NCBI RefSeq assembly: GCF_003660445.1 | Contig: NZ_QZVQ01000008.1 | Coordinates: 211,864-275,863, forward strand | Origin: Croceibacterium ferulae | Lineage (GTDB): Bacteria; Pseudomonadota; Alphaproteobacteria; Sphingomonadales; Sphingomonadaceae | Reading direction: 5' to 3' | Length of the DNA: 64,000 nt | In this document: piece by piece, positions 25,619-34,993 of the stretch | Numbering within the stretch: position 1 is the first letter of the stretch | Layout: every line of letters begins with the position of its first letter | The notes under the pieces: generated by a model | What the model was told of the DNA's origin: nothing | Databases searched by the model: none | What the model saw: the letters and a program-made list of their open reading frames with translations, nothing else | Program-made: the position numbers and the translations under genes

Positions 25619-26652
25619 TGGGCGGTATCCTGCACTGGGTGGCGCCGGGCGCCGATGCGCTGCCAGACCGCTGCGCAACAGCGGTCGCCACCATGACCGG
25701 GAAGGTGCCGCAGGTGCTGGCGGGCGATGGGCCGGTGCCGACCATGCGCGGCGTGCAGGTGACCACGCTTCCGCCGCTGGCGGGTCGGCCCCGGCCCAGG
25801 CGGTTGAAGGAGCTGGCGGCGGCGATGGCAGGCTTCGACCTGCTGTGTACCTGGGGCGGGGGAGCGCTGGACGCGGTGCTGGCGCATACGCTGTTCGCCG
25901 ATTTCTATCGCCTGGCGCCGCTGGTTCACCATGAAGGTGCGGGCGCGGGGCGCAGCACGCTGTACCGGCGCATCGCGCTGGGGCGCAGCGCGGCGATCGT
26001 GGTGCCGGATGCGGCGACCGAGAAGCTGGCGCTGGAGCGTTGGCAGCAGCCACGCGGCCGCGTGCGGATGATCGCCGACGGCATCGAACTGGCGCCGTTC
26101 GGCCGCCAGCCAAAGCGCGATGCGCTGCCCGGCCTGGTCAAGCGACGGGACGAGTTGTGGCTGGGCGTGCCGGCGGACGGGGATGCGGCGGCACTGATCG
26201 CCGTGCTGCCCCGCCTGCCGGAACAATGGCAGATGGTGGTGTGGGGCCCCGGCGCGGACCGGGCGGCGCTGCTGGCGGCGGCAGAGGCGGTGGGGCAGGA
26301 CCACCGCGTGCTGTTCGCCGGGGATGCGCCGGCGCAGCAGATGCTGCCGCTGTGCGATCTGTTCGCCACGGCGGGGCCGCTGTCGCCGGTCACCGTGTTG
26401 CAGGCAATGGCGGCCGGATTGCCGGTGGTGGCCCCGCGCGGCGGGGTGCATGGCCTGCCAGCCAGCGCCAATGGCCCGTTGCTGGCGCCGGATGCGGCCG
26501 GCCTGATCGAGGCGGTGGCGGTGCTGGCACCCGATGCGGGCCGACGCGGCAGCATCGGGCAGGCGAACCGCGCGCAAGCGGTGGCGGAGCATGATGTGAC
26601 CGTGATGGTCGAACGGCATCGGGCGCTGTATCGCGGGCTGATGCGGCGCTGA
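25618..26652 (+). CDS. GT4-like glycosyltransferase
   Basis: The 344-residue protein has a GT-B layout. The N-terminal half runs from MGGILHWVAPGADALP to RSAAIVVPDAATEKLAL. The C-terminal nucleotide-sugar domain contains WGPGADRAALLAAAEA, HRVLFAGDAPAQQMLPLCDLF and the group 1 end motif SPVTVLQAMAAGLPVVAP. The donor and acceptor are unknown. It is translationally coupled to the hydrolase upstream, so the two may act on one glycoconjugate or lipid. Confidence 0.8.
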   Translation: MGGILHWVAPGADALPDRCATAVATMTGKVPQVLAGDGPVPTMRGVQVTTLPPLAGRPRPRRLKELAAAMAGFDLLCTWGGGALDAVLAHTLFADFYRLAPLVHHEGAGAGRSTLYRRIALGRSAAIVVPDAATEKLALERWQQPRGRVRMIADGIELAPFGRQPKRDALPGLVKRRDELWLGVPADGDAAALIAVLPRLPEQWQMVVWGPGADRAALLAAAEAVGQDHRVLFAGDAPAQQMLPLCDLFATAGPLSPVTVLQAMAAGLPVVAPRGGVHGLPASANGPLLAPDAAGLIEAVAVLAPDAGRRGSIGQANRAQAVAEHDVTVMVERHRALYRGLMRR

Positions 26653-26763
26653 GCCGTTCGTCCCGCAGCGGACCGGCTTAATCACCGGTTCACGCCGGGA
26701 ATTGAATTGCAGCGGCCTTGCGCTAAAGCGCCGGCTTCCCTTCTTGCAGCAGATCGAGCGACC

Positions 26764-27552
26764 TTGGCCCTCCCTTCCGACATCGACACCGCCCGCGCCG
26801 AACGGCTGGCCGCACGCCGGCAGGCGGAAGAATCCGTAATGGTGCGCGAAGTGGACGAAGCGGTCCGCAAGGAAGAGTTCGGGGAGATCGCCCGGCGCTA
26901 TGCCGTGCCGGTCGGCCTGGGCGTGCTGGCGGTGCTGCTGGCGCTGGGTGGCTGGCTGTTCTGGCAGGACCGCCAGGCGGCGGAGCAGGAGACCCGGTCC
27001 GAACAGCTGGTCTCCGCCCTGGACGAACTGGAAGGCGGATCGCCCGAGCAGGCCGCCAAGGAACTGGCCGTCATCGCGGAAGAGGGCGACGGCATCGCGG
27101 CACTGTCCGCCCGCCTTGCCCAGGCTGGTCTCGCCTTGCGTGGCGAGCGGCGGCCCGAAGCCCTGACCATCTTCCGCGAGATCAGCGCGGATGACAGCGC
27201 GCCCAAGCCATACCGCGATGTCGCGACCATCCGCCTGGCCGCCGCGGAGTTCGAGGACGTGCCCCCGCAGACCATCATCGACCGGCTGAAGCCGCTGGCC
27301 GTGCCCGGCAATCCGTGGTTCGGCAGCGCGGGCGAAATGGTCGCGATGGCCTATCTGAAACAGAACCGCACCGATCTGGCCGGGCCGCTGCTGGTGCAGA
27401 TCGCCCGGGACGAGGCGGTGCCGCCCACCTTGCGATCCCGCACCCGGCAGCTCGCCGGGCTGCTCGGCTTCGATGCGGTGGATGACAGCGACCTGTCGCT
27501 CGGCGGAACTCCGCCGGCCGCAGGCGCTGCTCCCCGCCCCCAACAGGACTGA
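26764..27552 (+). CDS. YfgM-like tetratricopeptide membrane protein
   Basis: The 262-residue product has a charged N-terminus (REVDEAVRKEEFGEIARRY), one membrane span (AVPVGLGVLAVLLALGGWLFW) and TPR-like helices in the periplasm. This is the YfgM layout, which joins the SecYEG/PpiD periplasmic chaperone network. No ATG is available at the expected start. TTG at 26764, giving ALPSDIDTARAERLAARRQ, is the best choice. bamB follows after 3 bp, as is usual for this pair. Confidence 0.82.
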   Translation: MALPSDIDTARAERLAARRQAEESVMVREVDEAVRKEEFGEIARRYAVPVGLGVLAVLLALGGWLFWQDRQAAEQETRSEQLVSALDELEGGSPEQAAKELAVIAEEGDGIAALSARLAQAGLALRGERRPEALTIFREISADDSAPKPYRDVATIRLAAAEFEDVPPQTIIDRLKPLAVPGNPWFGSAGEMVAMAYLKQNRTDLAGPLLVQIARDEAVPPTLRSRTRQLAGLLGFDAVDDSDLSLGGTPPAAGAAPRPQQD

Positions 27553-27555
27553 CCC

Positions 27556-28887
27556 ATGCTGCGCAAGCCCCGCATTCTCCTGACCCTGCCGCTGCTCTCG
27601 CTGCTGGCTGCCTGCGGCATCTTCGGCGGCGGCGATGACGGTCCGCGTACGCCCACCGTGGGCAACCGTACCCCGATCCTGTCGCGCGTGAGCCAGGTGG
27701 TGGAGGCGGACGAATCGCTTGCCAACACGCCGGTGGTGCTGCCCGCGCAGGCGCCGACCGCCGAATGGCCGCAGCCCGGCGGCAATGCGGCCAAGGCCGC
27801 GGGCCATGCCGCCCTGTCCGCCGCGCCCGCCCGGGTGTGGAGCGTGCAGGTCGCCGGCTCGACCAACCGCCGCCGCCTCGCCTCCAGCCCGGTGGTAGGT
27901 CAGGGCCTGCTGTTCGTGGCAGACACGGCCGGCGTGGTCCATGCCTTCGATGCCGCAACCGGCGCGGTCCGCTGGACCAACCGGATCGAGGTGCCGCAGA
28001 ACCTGGCGGGCGTCACCTATGGTGGCGGGGCCAGCTATTTCGACGGGCGCCTGTTCGTGACGAATGGCGCGGGCGACGTGATCGCGCTGAATGCGGGGGA
28101 TGGCGCCGAATTGTGGCGGGTGAAGCCGGCCGGGCCGTTGCGCGGTGCGCCGACCGTGGCCTTCAACGCCGTCTATGTGATGACGCAGGACAACCAGATC
28201 CACGCGCTGAACATCGCCGATGGTGCGCCGGTCTGGCGCGATGTCGCCGCCAGCGGGCAATCGGGCGTGTTCGGCGTGGCGGCTCCTGCCGCCGGGCAGG
28301 GCACGGTGATCGCCGGTTATTCCAGCGGCGAACTGGTCGCCTATCGTTACGAGAACGGCCGTACCCTGTGGTCCGACGCGCTGGCGCGCACTTCGCTGTC
28401 CACCTCGGTCGGGTCGCTGACCGATGTGGATGCCGATCCAATCATCGATGCCGGGCGCGTCTACGCGCTGGGGCAGGGCGGGCGCATGGCCGCTTACGAG
28501 CTGCTGACCGGGCAGCGCGTGTGGGAGCTGAACCTGGCGGGCATCTCCACCCCCACGGTCGCGGGCGACTGGATCTTCACCCTGACCGACGATTCGCGCC
28601 TGCTGGCGATCGCCAAGGCGACCGGCCGGGTGAAGTGGATCACGCAGCTGCGCCGCTGGCGTGACGAGGAGGACCGCGAGGGGCCGGTGTTCTGGACCGG
28701 ACCGCTGGCGGCCGGCGGAAAGCTGTGGGTGGCGAGTTCGCGTGGGGAGGTCAGCTCGGTCGATCCCGCCACCGGCGAAGCGACGCCGTTCACGGACCTG
28801 GAGAAGGCGGTCACGCTGAACCCGATCGCGGCCGGCGGCACGATGTACATCATGGACGATAGCGGGCGCATCACCGCCTGGCGGTGA
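27556..28887 (+). CDS. bamB: outer membrane assembly lipoprotein BamB
   Basis: The 443-residue protein has a lipoprotein signal with lipobox LLAAC at about residue 20. A beta-propeller of repeated PQQ-like blades follows: RLASSPVVGQGLLFVADTAG, VVHAFDAATGAVRW, DVIALNAGDGAELWR and QIHALNIADGAPVWR. BamB assists BamA in inserting outer membrane beta-barrels. It lies behind the yfgM-like gene. The der GTPase gene that follows bamB in many relatives is not present here. Confidence 0.92.
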   Translation: MLRKPRILLTLPLLSLLAACGIFGGGDDGPRTPTVGNRTPILSRVSQVVEADESLANTPVVLPAQAPTAEWPQPGGNAAKAAGHAALSAAPARVWSVQVAGSTNRRRLASSPVVGQGLLFVADTAGVVHAFDAATGAVRWTNRIEVPQNLAGVTYGGGASYFDGRLFVTNGAGDVIALNAGDGAELWRVKPAGPLRGAPTVAFNAVYVMTQDNQIHALNIADGAPVWRDVAASGQSGVFGVAAPAAGQGTVIAGYSSGELVAYRYENGRTLWSDALARTSLSTSVGSLTDVDADPIIDAGRVYALGQGGRMAAYELLTGQRVWELNLAGISTPTVAGDWIFTLTDDSRLLAIAKATGRVKWITQLRRWRDEEDREGPVFWTGPLAAGGKLWVASSRGEVSSVDPATGEATPFTDLEKAVTLNPIAAGGTMYIMDDSGRITAWR

Positions 28888-28893
28888 TGGAAG

Positions 28894-30063
28894 TCAGGCG
28901 GCCCGACGCACCGGGCCGCCGCGCGCGCCGATCAGCCGGGCATAGGTGTCGACCACCGTCCCGTTGATCGCATCCCAGCCAAAGGCGGCGCTGCGCCGTT
29001 CCCCCGCCGCGCCCATCCGGCTGCGCAGCTGGCGATCGGTCACCAGCCGGCCCACCGCATCGGCAAAGCCGGCGATGTCGCCCGGTTGCACCAGCAAACC
29101 AGTCTCCCCGGCCACGATCAGGCTGTTGCTGCCCGTCGCATCGGCGCCCACCACCGGCACGCCGCAGGCCATCGCCTCCAGCGTGACATTGCCGAAGGTT
29201 TCGGTAATCGACGGGTTCAGCAGCAGGTCCATCGCGGCCACCGCGCGGCCCAGATCCGCGCCCTTCTGGAACCCGGCGAAGATGGTATCGGCCGGCAAAT
29301 TCTGCGTCAGCCATTCATGCGCCGGCCCTTCGCCCACCACCAGCACGCGGGCCGCGATGCCGCGATGCTTCAATTCCGCCAGCGTGCCGGCGAACACGTC
29401 CAGCCCCTTTTCCATGACCAGCCGGCCAAGGAAACCGATCGCCACCTCGCCATCGGCAAGGCCCTGTGCGCGCCGCCAGCCAAGGTCGCGCGCGGCCGGG
29501 TGGAAGATGGCGCGATCCACGCCGCGCTGCCACAGGGCGATGTCGCCGTTCATGGCCTGGTCGCGCAACACCTGCGCCATCCCCTCCGACGGGGCGACCA
29601 GCGCGTCGCACCGGCTGTAGAAGCGGCGCAGCAGCGATTCCACCAGCGGTTCGATGAAGCCCAGGTGATAGTAGCGCGGGTAGGTTTCGAACCGCGTGTG
29701 GACGGAGGCCAGAAGGGGCAGGTCGTGCCGTCGCGCCCAGCCTGCCGCCTGCTGGCAGGCGATGTCGGGCGATGCGACATGGACGATCGTGGGGCCGAAT
29801 GCGGCAAGATCGCGCTTCACCGATGCGGACAGGCCCAGCGGGAAGCGGTATTCGCCGCGTCCGGGAAAGGCGATGGACGGCACGCTGACCAGATCGCCCT
29901 TCGGCTCGAAGGCGGGCTGCGGAATGGTGGGGGCATAGACGCGCACCGCGGCGCCCTGCCGCAGCAGGTAGTCCACCAGCCGGTTCAGCGCCTGGTTGGC
30001 GCCATCACGCACGTAATTGTAATTGCCGCTGAAGAGCGCGACCCGCAGGGCTGCCATGTCCAT
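28894..30063 (-). CDS. GT4 glycosyltransferase, mannosyl/sulfoquinovosyl-transferase-like
   Basis: The 389-residue GT-B enzyme begins RVALFSGNYNYVRDGANQAL. It has IVHVASPDIACQQA, the nucleotide-binding GFLGRLVMEKGLDVF, and the E-x7-E-type end FGNVTLEAMACGVPVVG. The DGANQALNRL and HTRFETYPRYY segments recall mycobacterial-type MgtA/PimB and plant SqdX-like transferases that build glycolipids. Two starts are close (30063 and 30057). It is convergent with bamB. Confidence 0.85.
   Translation of the reverse strand: MDMAALRVALFSGNYNYVRDGANQALNRLVDYLLRQGAAVRVYAPTIPQPAFEPKGDLVSVPSIAFPGRGEYRFPLGLSASVKRDLAAFGPTIVHVASPDIACQQAAGWARRHDLPLLASVHTRFETYPRYYHLGFIEPLVESLLRRFYSRCDALVAPSEGMAQVLRDQAMNGDIALWQRGVDRAIFHPAARDLGWRRAQGLADGEVAIGFLGRLVMEKGLDVFAGTLAELKHRGIAARVLVVGEGPAHEWLTQNLPADTIFAGFQKGADLGRAVAAMDLLLNPSITETFGNVTLEAMACGVPVVGADATGSNSLIVAGETGLLVQPGDIAGFADAVGRLVTDRQLRSRMGAAGERRSAAFGWDAINGTVVDTYARLIGARGGPVRRAA
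28897..28920. terminator. hairpin at the bamB / glycosyltransferase convergent junction
   Basis: A perfect 8-bp stem joins GGCGGCCC (28897-28904) to GGGCCGCC (28913-28920) with an 8-nt loop. It lies just after the bamB stop and within the last codons of the opposite gene. There is no T-run, so it may act as a weak bidirectional terminator or only reflect coding sequence. Confidence 0.35.
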
Positions 30064-30106
30064 GCGGGCGGCCTTAGGCAAAGCCGTGCCGCTCCACAAT
30101 GTGCCC

Positions 30107-32638
30107 CTACAACGTGCGCAGTGTCGCCGCGGGACGGGCGCGCAGCACCTGCAGGCTGGCCGCGAGCGCGAACAGCAGCACCAGCGCCAGACCCGCGGCC
30201 AGCGTCAGCAGCACGCGCGGCCAGTTCGGCAGCCAGTCAAATTCGAACTGCCACACGATCACCAGCCAGCCCAGGCCGCTGCCCAGTGCCAGCGCCACCA
30301 GCGCCAGCAGCGCGGCCAGCAGACCGAACTCCGCCAGCTGCAGCGCCAGCACCTGCCGGCTGCTGGCGCCCAGCACGCGCAGGATCACGCTGTCATAGGT
30401 GCGCTGCGCCCGGGCGGCGGCGATCGCGCCCAGCAGCACGGCGATACCCGCCAGCACCGCCACGCCGGCGGCGGCCAGGATGGCGAGCGAGACCTGCGAA
30501 AGGATCTCGCGCGCCTGGGTCAGCAACGGGCCCACCTCGATCACCGAACTGGTCGGAAAGGCACGCACCAGCTGGCGCAGCAGCGGCCCGGTGGCGGCAC
30601 CTTCGGGCAGGTCGACCGTCGCGGCGATGTTGTGCGGGGCATCGGCCAGCGTGTTGGGGGAGAAGACCAGCACATAGTTGAAGCCCAGGCTTTCCCAGTC
30701 GATCCGGCGGATGCTGGCGATGCGCGCCTGCCGCTCCACGCCCAGCAGGCCGATCGTCAGCACGTCACCCACGCGCATGCCCGCCGCTTCCGCCAGATCG
30801 GCGTCGACGGAGACGAGCGGCTCACCCGTGTAGCCGGCCGGCCACCATTCGCCTTGTGTCAGCACATTGCCGGCGGGCAGGGTCTCCGCATAGGTCAGCC
30901 CGCGCTCCCCATTCAGCGCCCAGGCGCCTTCGGGGATCTCCTCCATGTCGACCACGCGGGTCTGCCGCCCGGCGGGGCCATAGGCCAGGATCGCGCCGCG
31001 CAGGGTGGGCACCGCCTCGATGACGGAGCCGGGCGCGCTGGCCGCCACGGTGGTGCGGAACTCGGCCACGCGGTCGCGCGGTATGTCGAGCACGAAGTAG
31101 TCGGGCGCGCGTTCGGGCACGGAGCGGCTGATATTGGCATCCAGCGCGGTCTGCACCGCGGCCAGCAGGACAAAGGCGGACAGGCCGAAGCCCAGCGCCG
31201 TGACCAGCGATGCGGTGGCGGAGCCGGGCCGGTGCAGATTGGCCAGCGCCGCTCGCAGGATCGGGTCACGCGGTCGCGGCATGCGTCCGGCCAGGCGGCG
31301 GATGCCGAAGCCGAGTGCCGCCAGCAGCCCCAGCAGCACGGCCGCCCCGGCCAGGAAGATGGCGTTGAGGCCGGGCTGGCGCGATCCCAGCACCGCCAGG
31401 GCGACAATGCCGAGCAGGCCCAGCCCGACCGGGCGCAATGCCGCCCGCCAGCGTCCCCCGCCCAGCGGATCGATCCGCGCGCGCATCAGCGCCATGGCCG
31501 GGAAGTCGCGCGCGGCGATAAGCGGCGGCGCGGCAAAGACCAGCGCCACCAGCAGGCCGAAGCCGGCGGCGCGCAGCAGTGCCAGCGGGGCGACGACCAG
31601 GCCGGTGTCGACCGGCAGCAGCGCGCCCAGCGCCCGTGCCAGCAGCGGCGTCACCAGCACGCCCGCCAGCAGGCCGGCGAGCGCCCCGGCCAGCGCGGCG
31701 GCGCCCAGCTGCAGCGTGTAGATGCGGGCAATGTCGGCGCTGGTCGCGCCCAGGATCTTCAGCGTGGCGATGCCGGCGCGGCGCCCTTCCAGATAGGCGG
31801 AGACCCCGCCCCCGATACCGATGCCCGCGATCACCAGCGCGGCCAGACCGACCAGCGACAGGAACTCGCCCATCCGCCCGACGAACCGCTCCGCACCGGG
31901 GGAGGCGCGGTCGCGTGTGCGGGTGTCGAGCCCGGCCTCGGGGAAGCGCGCGATCAGCGCCTCCTCCACCTCGGTGGGATCGGCCGGACGGTCGAAGCGC
32001 AGGCGGGTCTTGCTCTCGTACAGCGAGCCGGGGGCGACGAGGCCAGCCTGCTGCGGCAGGTCGAGCGGGACGATCACCGCCTGGCCCAGCTGGAACCCTT
32101 CGGACAGGCGGTCCGGCTCCTCCGCGATGATGCCGCCGACGCGCACGGTGGCGGTGCCGATCTGCAGGATTGCGCCCGGGCCGACATTCAACCGCTCCGC
32201 CGCGCCGGGCGCCAGCCAGGCCTGCCCGGCCGGCGGTGCGCCGACCCGGTGCCCGCCATCCAGCGTCAGCGCGCCATAAAGCGGCCAGTTGCGGTCAACG
32301 GCCTTCAGTTCGACCGGGATGGTCGCATCGCCGGCACTGGCCATCGCCTGCAGCCGGAGGCCGGGGGACAGCGTGCCGTAGCGCTGCAGGAAGGCGGTCT
32401 CCTCCGGCGAGAGGAGGCGTTGCCACACCTCCACCTCCAGATCACCGCCCAGCAGGGTCTGCCCTTGTGACGACAGCTGCCCGTCGATCGCGGCGGTCAG
32501 CGTGCCGATCGCGGCCAGCGCGCCGACGCCCAGGAACAGGCACACCAGCAGCAGCCGCAGGCCGCGGAAGCGGCGATGCAGGTCGCGCCGGGCGATGCGC
32601 CATGCCGCCGCCCAGGGGAGCACGGCGGCTTCGTTCAT
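30107..32638 (-). CDS. ybbP: FtsX-like ABC transporter permease YbbP
   Basis: The 843-residue membrane protein has an N-terminal span, a large periplasmic domain, a first FtsX block (LVGLAALVIAGIGIGGGVSAYLEGRR and AGIATLKILGATS), four further spans, and a second FtsX block at the C-terminus (ILRVLGASSRQVLALQLAEFGLLA). This doubled arrangement is typical of YbbP, the permease partner of YbbA. Its ATG overlaps the ybbA stop by ATGA. The substrate is unknown; the adjacent tesA gene suggests lipid-related work. Confidence 0.9.
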   Translation of the reverse strand: MNEAAVLPWAAAWRIARRDLHRRFRGLRLLLVCLFLGVGALAAIGTLTAAIDGQLSSQGQTLLGGDLEVEVWQRLLSPEETAFLQRYGTLSPGLRLQAMASAGDATIPVELKAVDRNWPLYGALTLDGGHRVGAPPAGQAWLAPGAAERLNVGPGAILQIGTATVRVGGIIAEEPDRLSEGFQLGQAVIVPLDLPQQAGLVAPGSLYESKTRLRFDRPADPTEVEEALIARFPEAGLDTRTRDRASPGAERFVGRMGEFLSLVGLAALVIAGIGIGGGVSAYLEGRRAGIATLKILGATSADIARIYTLQLGAAALAGALAGLLAGVLVTPLLARALGALLPVDTGLVVAPLALLRAAGFGLLVALVFAAPPLIAARDFPAMALMRARIDPLGGGRWRAALRPVGLGLLGIVALAVLGSRQPGLNAIFLAGAAVLLGLLAALGFGIRRLAGRMPRPRDPILRAALANLHRPGSATASLVTALGFGLSAFVLLAAVQTALDANISRSVPERAPDYFVLDIPRDRVAEFRTTVAASAPGSVIEAVPTLRGAILAYGPAGRQTRVVDMEEIPEGAWALNGERGLTYAETLPAGNVLTQGEWWPAGYTGEPLVSVDADLAEAAGMRVGDVLTIGLLGVERQARIASIRRIDWESLGFNYVLVFSPNTLADAPHNIAATVDLPEGAATGPLLRQLVRAFPTSSVIEVGPLLTQAREILSQVSLAILAAAGVAVLAGIAVLLGAIAAARAQRTYDSVILRVLGASSRQVLALQLAEFGLLAALLALVALALGSGLGWLVIVWQFEFDWLPNWPRVLLTLAAGLALVLLFALAASLQVLRARPAATLRTL

Positions 32639-33348
32639 GGGTGTGCGGTGGTCCGGGCAGTGTCGGCCGCGATGCGTCCGTCCGCCAGCGTCACGATCCG
32701 GTCGCAGCGCGCAGCCAGCGCCTCGTCATGGGTGATGATGACCAGCGTGGCGCCGGTCTCGGCCCGGCGGGCGAACAGCAGTTCGACGATGCCGGCGCCG
32801 GTGGTGGCGTCCAGATTGCCGGTCGGCTCGTCCGCGAAGACCAGGGGCGGGCGCGGGGCGAGGGCGCGGGCGATGGCGACGCGCTGCTGCTCCCCGCCGG
32901 AAAGCTGCGCGGGATAATGGTCCAGCCGATGACCCAAGCCCACGGCAGACAGCTCGGCCGCCGCCCGGTCCCAGGCATCGGCTGCGCCGGCCAGTTCCAT
33001 CGGCGTGGCGACATTCTCCTGCGCGTTCATGGTCGGTAGCAGGTGGAAGGCCTGCAGCACGATGCCGATGCGGCCCCGTCGGGCACGGGTGAGGCCGTCC
33101 TCGCTCATGGCGGTGAAGTCGGCCCCGGCCACGTCCAGCGCGCCCTCGCTGGCGCGTTCCAGGCCGGTCAGCACGCTCATCAGGCTGCTCTTGCCCGAAC
33201 CCGACGGCCCCAGCAGCGCCAGCGTGGTGCCGGCTTCGACGGTCAGGTCGATGCCGCGCAGGATCTCCACCGCGGCGGACCCGCTGCCCAGGGTCAGGCG
33301 CAGGTCGCGGGCGTGAATGGCGGGGGATTGCGGTGCAGGACTTGCCAC
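32635..33348 (-). CDS. ybbA: ABC transporter ATP-binding protein YbbA
   Basis: The 237-residue ATPase has Walker A GPSGSGKS (residues 47-54), the Q-loop in GIVLQAFHLLPTMNAQENV, signature LSGGEQQR, Walker B LVFADEPTGNLD, and a switch histidine in ITHDEALA. It belongs to the LolD/MacB subgroup and works with YbbP. Translation starts at GTG 33348. The gene is divergent from tesA, matching the E. coli tesA-ybbA-ybbP order. Confidence 0.92.
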   Translation of the reverse strand: MASPAPQSPAIHARDLRLTLGSGSAAVEILRGIDLTVEAGTTLALLGPSGSGKSSLMSVLTGLERASEGALDVAGADFTAMSEDGLTRARRGRIGIVLQAFHLLPTMNAQENVATPMELAGAADAWDRAAAELSAVGLGHRLDHYPAQLSGGEQQRVAIARALAPRPPLVFADEPTGNLDATTGAGIVELLFARRAETGATLVIITHDEALAARCDRIVTLADGRIAADTARTTAHP

Positions 33349-33423
33349 GGCCCGGCGATGGCATAGCTAAGGGACACGGGCAAGGTGAACTCGCCAAGAC
33401 CCCGGGCGCGCGCGGAGCAGCAG

Positions 33424-34125
33424 ATGGTGAAGCAGGTTACGGCATGGATGGCGAGCATGGCGGCGGCGAGCGGCCTGGCGGCGTGCGGCGGGGAGCCGGC
33501 CCCGGCCCCAAGCCCCACCACCAGCGTCTCCCCCGACGACCCGATGCCGGCGATCACCGGGCCGGAGCGGCGCATCCTCGCCTTTGGCGACAGTCTGTTC
33601 GCAGGTTACGGGCTACAGGAGGGGGAGAGCTATCCGGCGCGGCTGGAGATCGCGTTGCGGGCGCGGGGCGTCAATGCGCGGGTGACCAATGCCGGCGTGT
33701 CGGGCGACACCACGCAGGCCGGGCTGCAGCGCCTGCCCTTCACGCTGGACAATGGCGGCGATTACGACCTCGCCATCGTGGAGCTGGGCGGTAACGACCT
33801 GCTGCGGCAGCTGCCGCCGGCGCAGACCCGCGCCAATCTGCGGGCGATCTTGGATGAGCTGCAGGAGCGGGACATCCCCGTGCTGCTGATGGGCCTGCGC
33901 GCGCCGCCCAATCTGGGCGCGCAGTACCAGGGGGCATTCGACGCGATCTACCCCGATCTGGCGCGCGAATATGACGCGGAACTGGTGCCGTTCTTCCTGG
34001 AATCGGTCTGGAACCGGCCGCAGCTGATCCAGCAGGACCGGGTGCATCCCACCGCTGACGGGATCGAGGCGATGGTCGCGGCAACGGTGGACGAGGTCGC
34101 GGCGGCAGTGCCACAGCCCGACTGA
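33424..34125 (+). CDS. tesA: SGNH-family arylesterase/lysophospholipase TesA
   Basis: The 233-residue protein has a lipoprotein-type signal (MAAASGLAAC). SGNH block I is ILAFGDSLFAGYGL (Ser57), block II gives NAGVSGDTT, block III is VELGGNDLLR, and block V has the Asp-His pair in DRVHPTADG. It hydrolyses thioesters or lysophospholipids in the periplasm. I chose the ATG at 33424 because a GGAG site precedes it; a GTG at 33385 is possible. It is divergent from ybbA. Confidence 0.92.
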   Translation: MVKQVTAWMASMAAASGLAACGGEPAPAPSPTTSVSPDDPMPAITGPERRILAFGDSLFAGYGLQEGESYPARLEIALRARGVNARVTNAGVSGDTTQAGLQRLPFTLDNGGDYDLAIVELGGNDLLRQLPPAQTRANLRAILDELQERDIPVLLMGLRAPPNLGAQYQGAFDAIYPDLAREYDAELVPFFLESVWNRPQLIQQDRVHPTADGIEAMVAATVDEVAAAVPQPD

Positions 34126-34292
34126 CGGACGGGCTGACATCGGCCACGGGCTGTCACGCCCACCGACCTGCGGCATTGCGAAATGGCGCGAAAAAGTGCA
34201 TCAGCGCCTTAGACACCGGTTTCCTTGAATGGACGCGCATGCGCCCGATCTGCGCCGGACAGCCCTAAACCATCCTGCCAAGGGGATTTCCT

Positions 34293-34952
34293 ATGAAGAT
34301 CGCTCTCATCGTCGAGAACAGCCAGGCCGCCAAGAGCAGCACCATCCATGATGCGCTGACCAGCGTTGCCGAGCCGATGGGCCACGAAGTGTTCCATTAC
34401 GGAATGTACGCGGCCGAGGACAAGGCGTCGCTGACCTATGTCATGAACGGCCTGCTGACCGGCATCCTGCTGAATTCCGGCGCCGCCGATTTCGTCGTCA
34501 CGGGCTGCGGCACCGGCATGGGTTCGATGCTGGCCTGCAACTCCATGCCCGGCGTGTTCTGCGGCCTGGTGATCGATCCAACCGACGCGTTCCTGTTCGG
34601 CCAGATCAATGACGGCAACGCCATCTCCATGCCCTACGCCAAGGGCTTCGGCTGGGCGGCCGAGCTGAACCTGCAGGATGTGTACCGCAAGCTGTTCGAA
34701 GGCGAGCGCGGCCTGGGCTACCCCAAGGAGCGGGCCGAGATCATGGCCAAGAACCGCGGCATCCTGAAGCAGCTGAAGGACGTCACCTGCAAGGACATGC
34801 TGACCGTGCTGAAGGAGGTCGACCAGGACCTGCTGAAGGCTGCTGTGGCCGGCGAGAAGTTCCAGCAGCACTTCTTCGCCAATGCCACCGACCAGGGCAT
34901 CGTCGACTACATCAAGGGTCTGGTTGGCGCCCCGGCGATGGCCGACGCCTGA
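34293..34952 (+). CDS. RpiB/LacA/LacB-family sugar-phosphate isomerase
   Basis: The 219-residue protein begins MKIALIVENSQAAKSSTIH and has the RpiB-family phosphate/isomerase core ADFVVTGCGTGMGSMLACNSMPG. The following strand is FCGLVIDPTDAFLFGQIND. It is about 70 residues longer than ribose-5-phosphate isomerase B and has a helical C-terminal extension. It may act on another phosphorylated sugar. It stands alone on the plus strand with an AGGGGA ribosome-binding site. Confidence 0.8.
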   Translation: MKIALIVENSQAAKSSTIHDALTSVAEPMGHEVFHYGMYAAEDKASLTYVMNGLLTGILLNSGAADFVVTGCGTGMGSMLACNSMPGVFCGLVIDPTDAFLFGQINDGNAISMPYAKGFGWAAELNLQDVYRKLFEGERGLGYPKERAEIMAKNRGILKQLKDVTCKDMLTVLKEVDQDLLKAAVAGEKFQQHFFANATDQGIVDYIKGLVGAPAMADA

Positions 34953-34963
34953 TCGATCGGGCA

Positions 34964-34989
34964 GGGCGGTCGCCTTCTGGTGACCGCCC
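34964..34989. terminator. hairpin between rpiB-like gene and recF
   Basis: GGGCGGTC (34964-34971) pairs with GACCGCCC (34982-34989) around a 10-nt loop. It lies between two converging genes, 12 bp after one stop and 5 bp before the other. No T-run is present, so its strength as an intrinsic terminator is uncertain. Confidence 0.5.
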
Positions 34990-34993
34990 CGCT

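Noticed and set aside
25333..28260. Very long minus-strand open frame (about 975 codons)
   Set aside because: It is antisense to the hydrolase, glycosyltransferase, yfgM-like and bamB genes. No domain motif is present, and the composition is typical of a shadow frame.
30023..32470. Long plus-strand open frame (about 815 codons)
   Set aside because: It is antisense to ybbP. The Gln/Arg/His-rich, repeat-like peptide has no recognisable fold, whereas ybbP has two FtsX blocks.
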